Shown in pieces: positions 35,742 to 45,834 of a DNA stretch of 64,000 bases. The translations under genes and the position numbers were made by a program. The notes beneath the pieces were generated by a model that was not told where the DNA came from, did no database searches, and worked only from the letters and a program-made list of their open reading frames with translations. Numbering within the stretch: position 1 is the stretch's first letter; each line of letters starts with the position of its first letter. Source of the DNA: Mesostigma viride (lineage: Eukaryota; Streptophyta; Mesostigmatophyceae; Mesostigmatales; Mesostigmataceae); contig RPFO01000130.1 in NCBI GenBank assembly GCA_009746045.1, positions 1,096,200-1,160,199 on the forward strand. The letters are read 5' to 3'.

Positions 35742-35983
35742 TTTTACATCCGGCTGACTGCCGGCTGCGAAAGACCTACACCTGATCCACGACTGACTGT
35801 CGTGGACGATGGTCGGCTGTACTAATCAGAACTCGTATCCCTGGAACAGAATACTCATACAAATACCACGTCGTTCTGCATCCGGATATTGACATGTAGC
35901 TTTTTATCGACCAGAACCGGAATCCATGTTAAATCCTAGTCCGCGGGCGTTGCCCCCTCGGAAAGTAGACGTGAGTCACTTTA
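35742..35983 (-). repeat. 3' LTR, 3' part
   Basis: Continues the LTR from GTGAGTCACTTTA to its end GGATGTAAAA, next to the TSD. This order is confirmed by the uninterrupted 5' LTR. Confidence 0.9.
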
Positions 35984-36145
35984 ATTAATTAATTAGAAAC
36001 ATAACTCCGTTGGGAGTACATGTAGCACATATCCCTGAGAAGGGGCATTAATTAATTAATTAATTAATAGACACGTGACTGCGTCACGTGAGCATAAGTC
36101 CTCAGTGGGAGGGGAACATGGGATGGAATGGATGGTATAAGCTAT

Positions 36146-36919
36146 CTAGGTCCTAGTTACAGGGGTGTGGGCACCGCGGCCCGAATCGCTATGAATGCCA
36201 TACTTGGTCACACGCGGAGCCCCCACAGGCTTGGGGGTGGTCTCCTTCATCACTACTTGCCATCTATCCTTGCGCACCATCTGCCTCCATATTACAGACA
36301 AACCAGGAGGCTGCCCGGGGGTGAGCCCGTCACGTCTAGTGTAGCACATGTCCATGCCGAGTCTATCACGAAAAGTCCACGGGTGGCGGCCCTGCCGCGC
36401 GCGGCCGGGGGCACGCCAGGTGAGGACATATCGCCCAGGCTGGGCGGGCTTGGTGCCAGCTAGTCTATCTGATGTATCTACCTGATCTGTGCGGGCCAGG
36501 TGCCCGGCTAGGCCCAGGCGCCTGTGCCTAATAATGTGGGAAACATAGGGCAAATCAGCGTACAAATCCTCATTACTAATGTGCAAACCAAAGGGGATGT
36601 TAAGGGCCTTGCGCAGCATCTTGGTGACGGCGCCGTCGAGTCGTTGCTCCAGCTCCTGCATCAGTGTCCACGTCTCGGCGCCGTAGGTCAGGATCGTCAG
36701 AATGACGACCTTGAAGAGGTCACGCTTGACGATCCGGGGTAGGGCGGGGTTGCTCCACCAGCGGCGGTGGTCATGGAGGTGCGCCCACGCCATGCCGATC
36801 CGTGTCGTCATGTCGTCCTCGCAGTCAGGAAGCCAACTGCCGAGCAGCTTGAAGCGGCGAGGTGGTTGTGGACAGGGTTGAGGGCAGCGTTGAGGAGGGG
36901 AGGGAGGCGATCGAAGCAC
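36146..36919 (-). pseudogene. LINE-H ORF2 C-terminal region
   Basis: After a short junction sequence, the frame enters FKLLGSWLPDCEDDM, homologous to the LINE-C post-RT region, and continues through TYGAETWTL, AGHLARTDQVDT and GRYVLTWRAPG. The RT catalytic domain is deleted. The ORF1-to-ORF2 junction is near 36845. Confidence 0.75.
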
Positions 36920-37209
36920 GTATTGGCGACTTGCTTGGCGGTGATGTTGATGGCGGCCGCAACAGTGGGGTCGGCTCCCAGGTCGAGAGAGGCCATGACA
37001 AAGCGCTCAAGGGCGCTGTCGGAAAGACGGGAGCACGTCCACCAGACTGCGAGGCAGAGGTCAGTGTCGTCGGGGTCGTCGTGGAGAAAGTCCGACAGGT
37101 GGGTAACCTGTTGGTTGCAGTCCCGGATCTCGCACTTTTTCTCGGCAGCCAGGTGCAGGATGGTGAGGGCGGCAGCTCGGGACAGGCGCATGATGGCGTT
37201 AAGGCCTGG

Positions 37210-37437
37210 TCATTTGCCAGGTAAAAATGCGGCAGCTTCCTCGGCAGAAAAGGCCTCCTCGCGGGTATCCATGGCAAGGTCGCTGTTCGGCGGAGCGGTG
37301 GAGTGGAGCGGCTGGATGCTGACAGTGGCGTCCGGCATAGCGTGCAAGGGTGTTTCCAATGACGCCATGGCTTCGTCAGCGAGTTGGTGCAGGGCCGCGG
37401 ACGCTTGTGATTGCTGGGATGAGTCGTATTCCGCCAT
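37210..37437 (-). pseudogene. LINE-H ORF1 start
   Basis: A 75-codon frame beginning MAEYDSSQQSQASAALHQ and ending at a stop. The coding sense continues in another frame at 36845-37191 (RLSRAAALTILHLAAEKK; FVMASLDLGADPTVAAA), so a frameshift splits it. Predicted helical; no known domain recognised. Confidence 0.55.
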
Positions 37438-37450
37438 ATCGAGCTGAAAA

Positions 37451-37955
37451 AACAGCGATATTTGCTGGGCAGGGCGGTGCCGGTATCTTCGGAAATATTG
37501 AGCGATAGCTAGAGAAAATTATATCAGCGTGTTCGTCTTCAAAAGACGAGTCTAATGCAACCAACCCGATGAAGTTTCATGGCCGGAGTCAAAAGTTATG
37601 AGCATTCTCGTATATTGCAACAGCGATATTTGCTGGGCAGGGCGGTGCCGGTATCTTCGGAAATATTGAGCGATAGCTGTAGAAAATTATATCAGCGTGT
37701 TCGTCTTCAAAAGACGAGTCTAATGCAACCAACCCGATGAAATTTCATGGCCGGAGTCAAAAGTTATGAGCATTCTCGTATATTGCAACAGCGATATTTG
37801 CTGGGCAGGGCGGTGCCGGTATCTTCGGAAATATTGAGCGATAGCTGTAGAAAATTATATCAGCGTGTTCGTCTTCAAAAGACGCGTCTAATGCAACCAA
37901 CCCGATGAAATTTCATGGCCGGAGTCAAAAGTTATGAGCATTCTCGTATATTGCA
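37451..37955 (-). repeat. Three 168-bp tandem monomers at the LINE-H 5' end
   Basis: Units start at 37451, 37619 and 37787 (AACAGCGATATTTGCTGGGC) and differ at only a few positions. They sit directly upstream of the ORF1 ATG (37437, minus strand), the position of promoter monomers in some L1 families. Confidence 0.95.
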
Positions 37956-38201
37956 TTCCGTCACATCATCCTCATGGGCGTCCGAGAAGGGGCATATGGC
38001 TTTTAATACATTCTAAGCTACTTCCTGCAAGGGTGGGAATGTAAGCTACCCTTGCTCTAGGTGCACCAGGGCACCTGCACCCTCATAATCTTCACACTAT
38101 GCCCAGCTAACGGGGAGTATGTTATGTGGGGGAAGATCATCATGGCTATACTAGAGCTAGGACATGGCTTCTCGACAGAGAGCATCTCTCTGCATAGGCA
38201 T

Positions 38202-39621
38202 TAAAAAATTAAAAATTAAATTATAACATGCCTCCGTGGGGAGGTCATGTAGCACATATTTCATGATGGATGGGGTGGAGGAAGCCGCGTGATCGAACTA
38301 TCCTAACTCTATCTAGAAAATCCTAACTGCACTACTCATCAAAACGCCTCCTCCGCTTGGGGGGAGGTGGCTTGCCCACAGGGTCGGGCGTGTGCGCCTT
38401 GACAATCTTCTTCCACCGCGTCTTGTCCTGCATGGCAGTCCAAAGACGGGAGAGAGAGTGGATGCGGTGCTCAAACTGGGCTGGGACCACTAGGTCGTCC
38501 AGCAACATCTGAACGTAGTTCGTGACAGGTTTCCCTACCCGTTTGGGAATGTCCTTGGGGCCAGGCCAGGTCAGAATGTGCCGCCCTGGCTGGCCAAGCC
38601 GCTGGGGGCCGGCCAGACCGAGGGTGGTGTCGACCTGGCTGGTGCGTGCAAGGTGTCCTACAAATGCTATCCTACGCTGCCTAATCTCGTCCGAAACACG
38701 AGGCATGCCATGATACAAAGACTCTGATGACGGACGCTCGGAAAAACCTACATTAAGGACCTGCCGGAGCATCCTGTAAACTGTGCCGTCGAGCCGAGCT
38801 GCCAGTTTGGGTGGGAGGGTCCACGCCTCGGCGCCATACGTGAGCACCGTGAGGACGAGGACCTTGAAGAGCATGCGCTTGCGGTGCCCGTTAAGGCCCT
38901 TCGAGCGCCAGTAGGGTGTGAGCGAGCGGAGCTTGGCCCAGGCAAGGCCGATGCGGGTGTCCACATCGTCGGCGGTGTCAGGAAGCCAGCTCCCCAACAG
39001 CTTGAAGCGGTCGCGGAACGGGACCTCCGTCCCGTCGAGCAGGCGCGGCAGCGGTGGTTTACTGGATGCTCCTATCACCATCGCCTCAGTTTTGACACTA
39101 ATCTCCAGCCCCACCGCCCGCGCCTCCAGGCCCAGGCAGTCCAGCCAGGTCTGAATGTGCTCGGGGCTCTCGATGAGGGTGGTATCATCCGCATAAATCA
39201 GGTCGGCAAGGCGGTAGCCAGGTCTAACCCCGCCGTGCTCTTTCACGTTAAGGATGTCCAAGCCTGGCTCGAACCCCTTAAGAGCAGTAAAGCGCGCACG
39301 TGCCCGGCGCATGACGTGATCCACGACAATAATGAACAGGTATGGGGACAGGACACAACCTTGCCACACCCCGTGGTGAAGGGGGAATGGTGGAGTGGTG
39401 CCCTCCGCAGTCCGCACTACTGCCTGTGAACCCTCATACAGACGGCGAATGGCAGCAATAAACGCAGGTGGTACCCGGTCCAGAGCTAGGATGGCCCAAA
39501 GAGCCTCCCAGAGAACCGTGTCAAAGGCCTTGATATAGTCAACAAAAATGAAGACCAGCGGCAAACTGTCACCTGGGGGGAAGTCGACGCACCTCCTCCA
39601 TCAACCGGCGCGCGACAAACA
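38202..39621 (-). mobile_element. 5'-truncated LINE-C nested in LINE-D
   Basis: Flanked by a 9-bp TSD, CATAGGCAT (38193-38201 and 39622-39630). The empty site is intact in the LINE-D copies near 56965 and 57280. The 3' tail ATTTTTAATTTTTTAA is at the left. It contains the best reverse transcriptase frame in the window. Confidence 0.92.
38332..39564 (-). CDS. LINE-C ORF2 reverse transcriptase, 5'-truncated
   Basis: A 410-codon uninterrupted frame. It starts just before RT motif A (FVDYIKAFDTV). Motif B is GVWQGCVLSPYLF, the catalytic motif C is LIYADDTTL, and the thumb-like region FKLLGSWLPD follows. The C-terminal part (GAEAWTL, VGHLARTSQVDT, HILTWPGP) ends in a basic PPPPKRRRRFDE. RT fingers and any endonuclease are absent because of 5' truncation. 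This non-LTR reverse transcriptase copies RNA at a nicked target. One frameshift lies just upstream of the frame. The frame probably starts at a non-ATG codon and is not expressed as such. Confidence 0.9.
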   Translation of the reverse strand: MPLVFIFVDYIKAFDTVLWEALWAILALDRVPPAFIAAIRRLYEGSQAVVRTAEGTTPPFPLHHGVWQGCVLSPYLFIIVVDHVMRRARARFTALKGFEPGLDILNVKEHGGVRPGYRLADLIYADDTTLIESPEHIQTWLDCLGLEARAVGLEISVKTEAMVIGASSKPPLPRLLDGTEVPFRDRFKLLGSWLPDTADDVDTRIGLAWAKLRSLTPYWRSKGLNGHRKRMLFKVLVLTVLTYGAEAWTLPPKLAARLDGTVYRMLRQVLNVGFSERPSSESLYHGMPRVSDEIRQRRIAFVGHLARTSQVDTTLGLAGPQRLGQPGRHILTWPGPKDIPKRVGKPVTNYVQMLLDDLVVPAQFEHRIHSLSRLWTAMQDKTRWKKIVKAHTPDPVGKPPPPKRRRRFDE

Positions 39622-39789
39622 CATAGGCATAGCATGGCTAAATTCTTAACTAGTGCAACATCCATGGGGGTCCCGTTATAGGCATGGCGTGGCTAAATTC
39701 TTAAATGCATCATCCATGGCCATTATGGGCGCACATGCGCTGGGGCCGCGTGGTAGGCTAGCCTTAAATCTACACTACTGCTATATTCC

Positions 39790-41142
39790 CTAGACTGGGG
39801 GTGCCTGCCAAGGCTTGTGGTCGACATGGATGACGTCCCCCCTCCAGTATACCGGTTTCCCCCCTGCGCTTTGCCGTATCTGGAGGTAGGTCGGCCATAG
39901 TTCGCGTCTCCGTTGTTGCTGGGCCAGGGTCAGGTCGTCGTCCAACGTGAAGTGAGTCCTCGAGAGCTTCTTGCGGTTTTTAAGAAACAACACCTTGTCC
40001 GCCATGTACTTAAAGGTGAGGAGCACGGGTGCCGGGCCAGCCTTCCCCCGCGCGCGGGGGAGGCGAACAGCCGACATGCGCAGCTCACCAGTAATGTGCA
40101 TGGGGGCAAGAATGTCGCGCTTAAATGCCGTGAGAAGAGTCGTCGAGTCCTCACCTGCCGGCTGGTCGAAGTTCTTGACTATGACGTTGTGGCTGCGCTG
40201 GGTGCGGTCGGCCTCCTCGCGGAGGTCGAGGGCTTGTTGTTTAAGCTGTGCCGCGATGGTGGAGGTGGTGGAGGTGGCGTGGTGCTTAAGCAAGTCCGCC
40301 CAGGTCTGGGTGGGAGGGGCGTCGGCGCCTGAGCCAGCGGGGGCTGGCTTGGTGGCGATGTCCCTCACCGCCTGGGAGGTGATGCCGGCGGTGCTCTGCA
40401 TGCACTCGATGGCTATGGCAGTGTCCTTTAGGCGTTGGTCGATGTCGAGAAGCTGGGCCTTGAGGGTGGCGGTGGAGGTGGAGGTGGCAGTGGAGGTGGA
40501 GGCGAGGAGGGTGGAGGTGGAGGTGAAAGTGGTGGAAATGTGAGGGAGCTCAGCAGCCAGCGTGCCGCCCATTGCCGCCACATCTGTGGCAAGGGGGGTC
40601 ACGTGCTGCTCGAAAGCTTCCTTAAGGAGGGTGCGGACGATGGCTTCGGTTGCGACGGTTGCAGGGGGGGCCCAGATCTCGGCGTCGGAACGCCCGAGGA
40701 GGGAGCAGAGGGCGTAGCGCTGGAGCCGGGGGCGGTTCATGCGCGGAATGATATCAATGTCATCGGGGGTGGAAGGTAGGCCGTTGGGCCAGCGGCTGCG
40801 GTTGTGGGAGGTGAGGTGCAAGCACAGGGCTACAAGCGAGGCGTGCGTCCCGAAAAACAGGTCTTCCATAAAGGCTCCCGGGGTTCGAGTCCAGAAGCCA
40901 GGTGCGTTGATGTCAAAGGCGATCTCGTCCCAGTGCGGCTCGGCAGGGCGACTGCGCTTGGGCTCAGGCGATGCAGATGGCGAGGCAAGCCCGGTTGGGG
41001 GCTGGGCAACCACCAGTGCGCGACTAGTGTCACCGCTACCTTCCGGACCTGAGGGCGAAGCTGCAGCCGGAGCTGTAGACGTATTTTCATTGCTTAACGC
41101 ATTCGTCAGGCTGCGTTGAGTAGAGGAGCGTTTGCTCGTCAT
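39790..41142 (-). CDS. LINE-D ORF1 protein, intact
   Basis: 450 residues, uninterrupted. The N-terminus is Ser/Thr/Pro-rich. Residues about 190-260 are helical and Thr/Ser-rich and could form a coiled coil. From about residue 315 the C-terminal part resembles the RNA-binding portion of L1-type ORF1 proteins: an RNP2-like HNVIVKNFDQ, an RNP1-like PVLLTFKYMADKVLFL, then a basic domain with TLDDDLTLAQQQRRRELWP and VYWRGDVIHVDHKPW. Homologous endings occur at 54858-56135, 56635-56910 and about 19755-20060. L1-type ORF1 proteins bind RNA in retrotransposition particles; the same role here is inferred. The intact frame suggests recent activity. Confidence 0.85.
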   Translation of the reverse strand: MTSKRSSTQRSLTNALSNENTSTAPAAASPSGPEGSGDTSRALVVAQPPTGLASPSASPEPKRSRPAEPHWDEIAFDINAPGFWTRTPGAFMEDLFFGTHASLVALCLHLTSHNRSRWPNGLPSTPDDIDIIPRMNRPRLQRYALCSLLGRSDAEIWAPPATVATEAIVRTLLKEAFEQHVTPLATDVAAMGGTLAAELPHISTTFTSTSTLLASTSTATSTSTATLKAQLLDIDQRLKDTAIAIECMQSTAGITSQAVRDIATKPAPAGSGADAPPTQTWADLLKHHATSTTSTIAAQLKQQALDLREEADRTQRSHNVIVKNFDQPAGEDSTTLLTAFKRDILAPMHITGELRMSAVRLPRARGKAGPAPVLLTFKYMADKVLFLKNRKKLSRTHFTLDDDLTLAQQQRRRELWPTYLQIRQSAGGKPVYWRGDVIHVDHKPWQAPPV

Positions 41143-41200
41143 AATAGCAGTTCGCGTAATAGCTGCAGGCTGGTCACAATACTGCGTTACAGCTGTAACC

Positions 41201-41722
41201 GTGAGTCACTTTATGCCATTGCAATTAACCGAGAGAGAGTAGGTAAATAAAACACCAACACCTATATGCCCGCCGTCGTGCACGTTGGAAGGCGATGCAC
41301 AATGTGGGCATGCATAATGCATAGATGATCGGCCCACAACCGGCCCAATAACAAGTAACAACACTCCCGATTGTGGACTGTTTCGGAATAGCAGTGGGTG
41401 GAAACCCACCCTCCCGACTAGCCACGAATGATAAAACACTGGAATGTGTTGTAAACCTGAAAGCCACCGGACTAGCTACGAATGGGCGTACACTGGAAAA
41501 TGCCCTAGACTAAGGCTCAGCCCACCACGTGGCTCGGCCTAGCTAGCCGGCGCTACACCATAGCGCCGGGCCCTGACCTACACATAATGTGCTATTGAAA
41601 GCATCGTAGGCCAACCCCTTGGAAATAGGGTGCGTAACTAGCTACACAAATCTGACGACAGTATATTGTTACGGCCAATATGTCCACTAGCGAACCCTAA
41701 ATAAACAGGCTTGGACGTAACA
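41201..41722 (-). repeat. 3' LTR, 5' part
   Basis: Begins TGTTACGTCCAAGCC on the minus strand immediately after a purine tract, and breaks at GTGAGTCACTTTA, where LINE-D has inserted. Confidence 0.9.
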
Positions 41723-41740
41723 CTCTTCCCCCCCCATGGG
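41723..41740 (-). promoter_or_regulatory. Polypurine tract of the LTR element
   Basis: The minus strand reads GGGGGGGGAAGAG immediately before the TGTTACG start of the 3' LTR. This is the usual position of the plus-strand primer for LTR retrotransposons. Confidence 0.75.
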
Positions 41741-42122
41741 GGTCGGTAGAACCCGTCCCTAACGGTGGAACCCGGAAAAGAGGAGCACAACGCCACAACA
41801 ATAACAACGTGACAAACAGCCAAGTGACCACGAGAGCCCAGTAAGGTTTGACGCCCAGCAAACCAGAGTGACAGTATAGGGGGACCCACAGCTGCCCCGC
41901 CCGCGCTCGGGGTAAGGATCCACTGACACTAAAGCCAGAGCCCGGCCTAGTGATGGCCTAAGCTCCTCTGGCCCACCAGAACGCTACACCCGTCCCAGGT
42001 CCAATGACCACCTAACCATCTACCACTTGTACTGAGTGACTGCCCCTTGTAGCGAGAGAAGGTATTCCTCGTTACACGGTTGAGGCGCCCGCATATCCGG
42101 GGTCGGCGTGTCACGGTCCATA
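41741..42122. other. Non-coding 3' internal region of the LTR element
   Basis: A region of the LTR element upstream of the polypurine tract on the minus strand. No coding frame was recognised. Confidence 0.5.
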
Positions 42123-42383
42123 TTATGTACAGTCCCGCAACACCCCCCGCAACAAGACCCGGCCGTTCTCATCACGCCGCGTCACCGGGAAAGTGCCTTG
42201 AAACGCCCACAGGCACCGGTGACGCGTGATGACGACCTCCCATTTCACGCGATCTACAAAACCGCACTTGGCCTGCTCCACCACGGAGGCCACCGCCTCG
42301 AAGACAGGGGGAATCATGTCTGACCGACTTCCCTTAACCTGTTTGGCCCCCTCGGGGCGTGCCATCTCCCAGAGGAGGATCAA
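42123..42383 (-). CDS. Short unrecognised ORF in the LTR element
   Basis: An 86-codon frame containing RSDMIPPVFEAVASVVEQAK and ending RDENGRVLLRGVLRDCT. It looks like a real C-terminus rather than a shadow frame, but no family is recognised. It may be the end of a longer accessory ORF. Confidence 0.4.
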   Translation of the reverse strand: MILLWEMARPEGAKQVKGSRSDMIPPVFEAVASVVEQAKCGFVDRVKWEVVITRHRCLWAFQGTFPVTRRDENGRVLLRGVLRDCT

Positions 42384-42540
42384 GGAGACAACCAGCGCAG
42401 GCCAGAAATCGGGAGAATCCGGACCATGGTAGCTCGAGCCTGCCGTTATCTTGTCCGCGTGTTCGAGTCGTTCAGGATGATGAAGATGAATGGTGATGGA
42501 AATGTGTATCCTTGTGCATTGAAATTATGGCTGGCTTACG
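42384..42540 (+). repeat. Copy of the dispersed NQRRPEIG repeat
   Basis: Closely similar to 23380-23500 and 21330-21385, with the same conserved plus-strand frame (RACRYLVRVFESFRMMK). Confidence 0.6.
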
Positions 42541-42956
42541 TGTAGAGCGACTAGATGACCTAGACGGTGGGGCCGGAAACAGCATGCTTGATCAGGGCGT
42601 GTGTTTCGAGCCTAACTGGCCGGGAGTGTCTAGTGGTGAGCACCATTGCTGCGATCGCTCTCCCACCATTTACGAGGAAATACCCGCAAATGAAAAACCA
42701 CTGAAAAGGTCTAGCTAGTCAGCCATTACGTTAGCCATGCCATGATTCCAAACGTCCAAGAACTGCACACGGTGCAAAGGCAAAAAGCCGGAGGACAGCA
42801 CTTTCAAATGTGCGGCGGCCGGGAACCAAAAGCCCGCGTATGCCAGAAAACATCGTGTTGCTGCAGCGACGCGACGATGTGGACAACGAATCCAGTGGCA
42901 GCCAAGCTCGGAACGGCCGCAAAGGAGATCTGGCATCACAGGGTTCAGATGTGCGG

Positions 42957-43870
42957 AGATACTACGCGATCCAGCCGGTCCACGACCTGTTTGTAGAGCT
43001 TGTGCCAAGGGGCAGCACCGAACAGATGTGGGTGATGTTGCAAAAAACACCGGACTTGACGGATCATAATGTCTCGGTCATAGTCTTTGACCAACAAACG
43101 ATGCAAGAGTTCAACAAGAGTCGTGATGAAATCGACACGATAAGAACAAAGAGGGGAAAAACGATGTAACTGACTAAGAACAACACCATATTTTGCTGTG
43201 TGGGAAAGGAGACTGTGAATATCCGGGTAACGAATAAATGGAATTTGCTGGTATTTAGGATCCTTGCGCTTATCATAGACAGCCGTACGCCAGCCGTTCT
43301 TGTTATGGGTAACGTTAAAATCGAGGTAATTGCAATTAGTATCCTCCGACGTGAGCTTTAATGTGAGCTAGGGACGCTTGCGGGTAGATGCCAGGCAGAC
43401 CAGCGGTGATATACAAATGGGTTGCGAAATCAGGGTTGTCGAAAGCAATGACATCATCAATGTATCGACATGTGTGGATAAAACGCCTTATGAGAACATC
43501 ATCGTTTGAGGCAATGAGATTCTCCATGAATGCAAGCTCATAAGTGTATATAGATAGAGGAGGACCGGCTGGACCTGGAGGGCCAGCGGGCCCCATGGTC
43601 GGCGCGGACCTGGACGTCATATAGGCGTCAGCGCTTGTCGGTGGCGCTGACTCGGGCCATGGCTGACATCATGCTCCGCCGTACGCGGGCTGATTTAATT
43701 GCGGTGCAGCAGGGCTATTAGGTTCCTCCCGTTAGGCGTTTCCATTGGTCTTATCGTAGTATAGAGCTTTGACATGGCTCTGTCTATAGGTTTATAGCTG
43801 GGCGTTTGCTTTGGTTTGAGTGATTTCACTCTGCTGTAAGTAATTATATTTTTAATATAGATAGAGGTTT
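42957..43870 (-). pseudogene. YIDD-type reverse transcriptase fragment, broken
   Basis: On the minus strand: a segment with TYELAFMENLI, the catalytic RYIDDVIAFD, then after a one-base frameshift near 43345 the NYLDFNV, GWRTAVYDKR, IPFIRYPDIHS and GVVLSQLHRFSP segments, ending at a stop near 42957. The order YIDD, YLDF, YDKR, GV.LSQL.R resembles Penelope-like or related unclassified reverse transcriptases, and is unlike the Ty3 and LINE enzymes in the window. The N-terminal fingers are absent. A LINE-E fragment is inserted at 43561-43855. Confidence 0.6.
43561..43855 (+). mobile_element. 5'-truncated LINE-E
   Basis: 295 bp flanked by a perfect 12-bp TSD, TATAGATAGAGG (43549-43560 and 43856-43867). 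It encodes the end of the RLE-LINE protein (RTWTSYRRQRLSVALTRA, then MADIMLRRTRAD) and the 3' UTR with the GAGTGA-TT-TCACTC hairpin and a TATATTTTTAA tail. Confidence 0.92.
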
Positions 43871-44029
43871 GCAAGCCCCAGAGGAGGATGTTCGGCTCCA
43901 CACTGTACTTGGGATGCCGCACCGCCCCGATGCCGGGGCAATGGTACCCGTCAGGGGTGGGATCCCAAACATCCTCCTCGAACCGGCCGCGGCTCGCTGG
44001 GTGGTGGCGGCTCAGTCGCTGACCGCGAC

Positions 44030-45530
44030 TTACCCAACCGAGAGGGTCGCTACAGCACCACCGGAAAGGCGCGTGCTGGATGCAGCCTCAATCCCACCAT
44101 AACCCGCCGCGTCCCCTCCTGTACCGTTACCGCCGATGTGGCCCGCACCATGACCGGTTGCAACAGGTGGAACCCTGCTGGGGGATCCCACATCCCCTTG
44201 GGAACCTGTGCCTCCCACATGCGCAACTCCCCTCAAAACCCCCCGAACTGTTGCTGACGGTACGTTGCGACAGAAAACTGCCCACACCATCGGCCGCCAA
44301 CAGCAAAGGCTGACCCAGCGACTCCCGTGGATCCAACCGGTTGTCCTGTCCAGTCCGTATTGTAAATTAAATTGAGCAGCCTCCGGAGACATCAAGGCAC
44401 TCCAGTACCCTGACTCTCCGTACTGCTGATCAATGCTGTTGCTGCACCTGCTGCCGCTGCGGCTGTTGGAGCGGCTGCCGTGATGGCTGCTGCGCCCCTT
44501 GCTGCGCCTGCGGCGGTGCATGGCCCCGCCTGCTGGGTCCCTGACAACACCACAGGGGAAGACTGGAACGTCACCGCTACGCGGAACTGTACCCTGCGCC
44601 ACCATGCCACCACCCCGCATACCGCCCCCACGTCCGCGCGCTACCCCTGACGTACCCGGTCCAAGCTCCTGACATCAAACCCACCTGTTGCGGCAATAGG
44701 GAGGTCCACCCAGACCCCTGAGGGGGAACCTGGACAGGAGCCAAAGGTCGGTGGGAGGAGCTGGAAAGCCCCGCCACGTGGGGACCTGACGGCCCCGGTG
44801 CAACCCCTGGACGGGCACTGGAAAGCCCCATCATTGGGGGACCTGACGGCCCCACAACCCCGGAATTACCACCCGCAACGGTCACAGTACCCACCGGTAA
44901 CGTCGCGCTGGTGACTGCCCGGCCCGGCCCTTGAGGCGCGACCTGATTGGGTCCTGCACTGGAAGGTGCAGAAGCCCCAGGTCCCGCCGCCGCTTGGGAA
45001 GTCAACGGCATCCGCTCCATCACCTTCTGGAGTAGTAACCGCTTCCATCGTGGTGGACAACCACGCCTCAAAAACCTCCGCCTGTTGTGCAACCATCTGT
45101 TTCTCCAAACCTAAACGCAGCGCCTGCAGCTGGGTGGAAACCCGCTGCTCGACCTCCACCGCGGAAGTGCGAAGAGACGGGTCGGACGCCTTGTCGTTCG
45201 CGTCCGAGGCCACCGGGTCTGTAACATTGAACCTCGCGCTCCAACACTAACGACCCACCACACGGGCCCCCGCCATCATGGCCCTCCACCCGCTGCTCGA
45301 CCTCCACCGCGGACTGCGAAGAGAGGTCGGACACCTTGTCGTTCGCGTCCAAGGCCACCTGGTCTGTAACGACCTCGCGCCCCGACACTAACGACCCACC
45401 ACCCGGGCCCCCGCCATCATGGCCCTCCACCCAAGGCTCCGCTGACTGCTGAGCCTTCTTCTTCCTCATCTTGGTCTTGGATGCACGTGGAATCGACGCA
45501 TCCTTGCTCGACTCTACCGGCAGACCGCCC
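44030..45530 (-). pseudogene. Coiled-coil, low-complexity gag- or ORF1-like region
   Basis: Broken frames on the minus strand: a Lys-rich start near 45470, a helical segment (STQLQALRLGLEKQMVAQQA) near 45120, then Gly/Pro/Ser-rich sequence, and a basic RRRRSKGRSSHHGSRSNSRS block near 44510. A tandem duplication of about 125 bp at 45245-45430 repeats the GHDGGG and SAVEVEQRV segments. Position upstream of the YIDD reverse transcriptase suggests it belongs to the same element. Confidence 0.45.
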
Positions 45531-45834
45531 TCAGCTGTGGAACCAACTGCATGACAGAGTGAGCATGCCGGAATTAATTGATGAAGGGTTCACCCGTATG
45601 CTGACTGCACACCGGCTCACCAACTTAGGTCGACCGACTGCATGATCGTCAGCCGCGGTCTCCAAGGGTAAGTTGGACAACCACTTATCATCCAGCTGCC
45701 GCATAGCCGTACGTCGCCACCAGGACTCGCCCAGCATACCTCAAGGCCGGAGTCTCGGGCTCGGCCGCCCGGAAGAAACCCAGTCACTGAGTAGCCGCCG
45801 TCCTGGGTCCTGAGCACCTCAAATCCCGCGTCCG

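Larger units (their letters stand above)
36049..37983 (-). mobile_element. LINE-H deletion derivative with tandem 5' monomers
   Basis: Flanked by a perfect 12-bp TSD, GAGAAGGGGCAT (36037-36048 and 37984-37995), in the LINE-D 3' UTR; the empty site is seen in other LINE-D copies. On the minus strand: three 168-bp monomers, the start of ORF1, a jump into the ORF2 C-terminus, a CACGTGAC-GCA-GTCACGTG hairpin, and a (TTAA)n tail. Confidence 0.9.
35984..41200 (-). mobile_element. Full-length LINE-D (ORF1-only), split by two nested LINEs
   Basis: Flanked by a perfect 13-bp TSD, GTGAGTCACTTTA (35971-35983 and 41201-41213); the empty site is seen in the 5' LTR. Without its two inserts it is about 1.83 kb: a short 5' UTR, ORF1 (41142 to 39790), a 3' UTR of about 430 bp, the ACTCC-CAAC-GGAGT hairpin and a TTAATTAATTAA tail. 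No endonuclease or reverse transcriptase belongs to it. Confidence 0.9.

Noticed and set aside
39564-41142. A single LINE with ORF1 (41142-39790) and ORF2 (39564-38332)
   Set aside because: The ORF2 piece is a separate insertion bounded by the TSD CATAGGCAT, and its empty site is intact in two other LINE-D copies.
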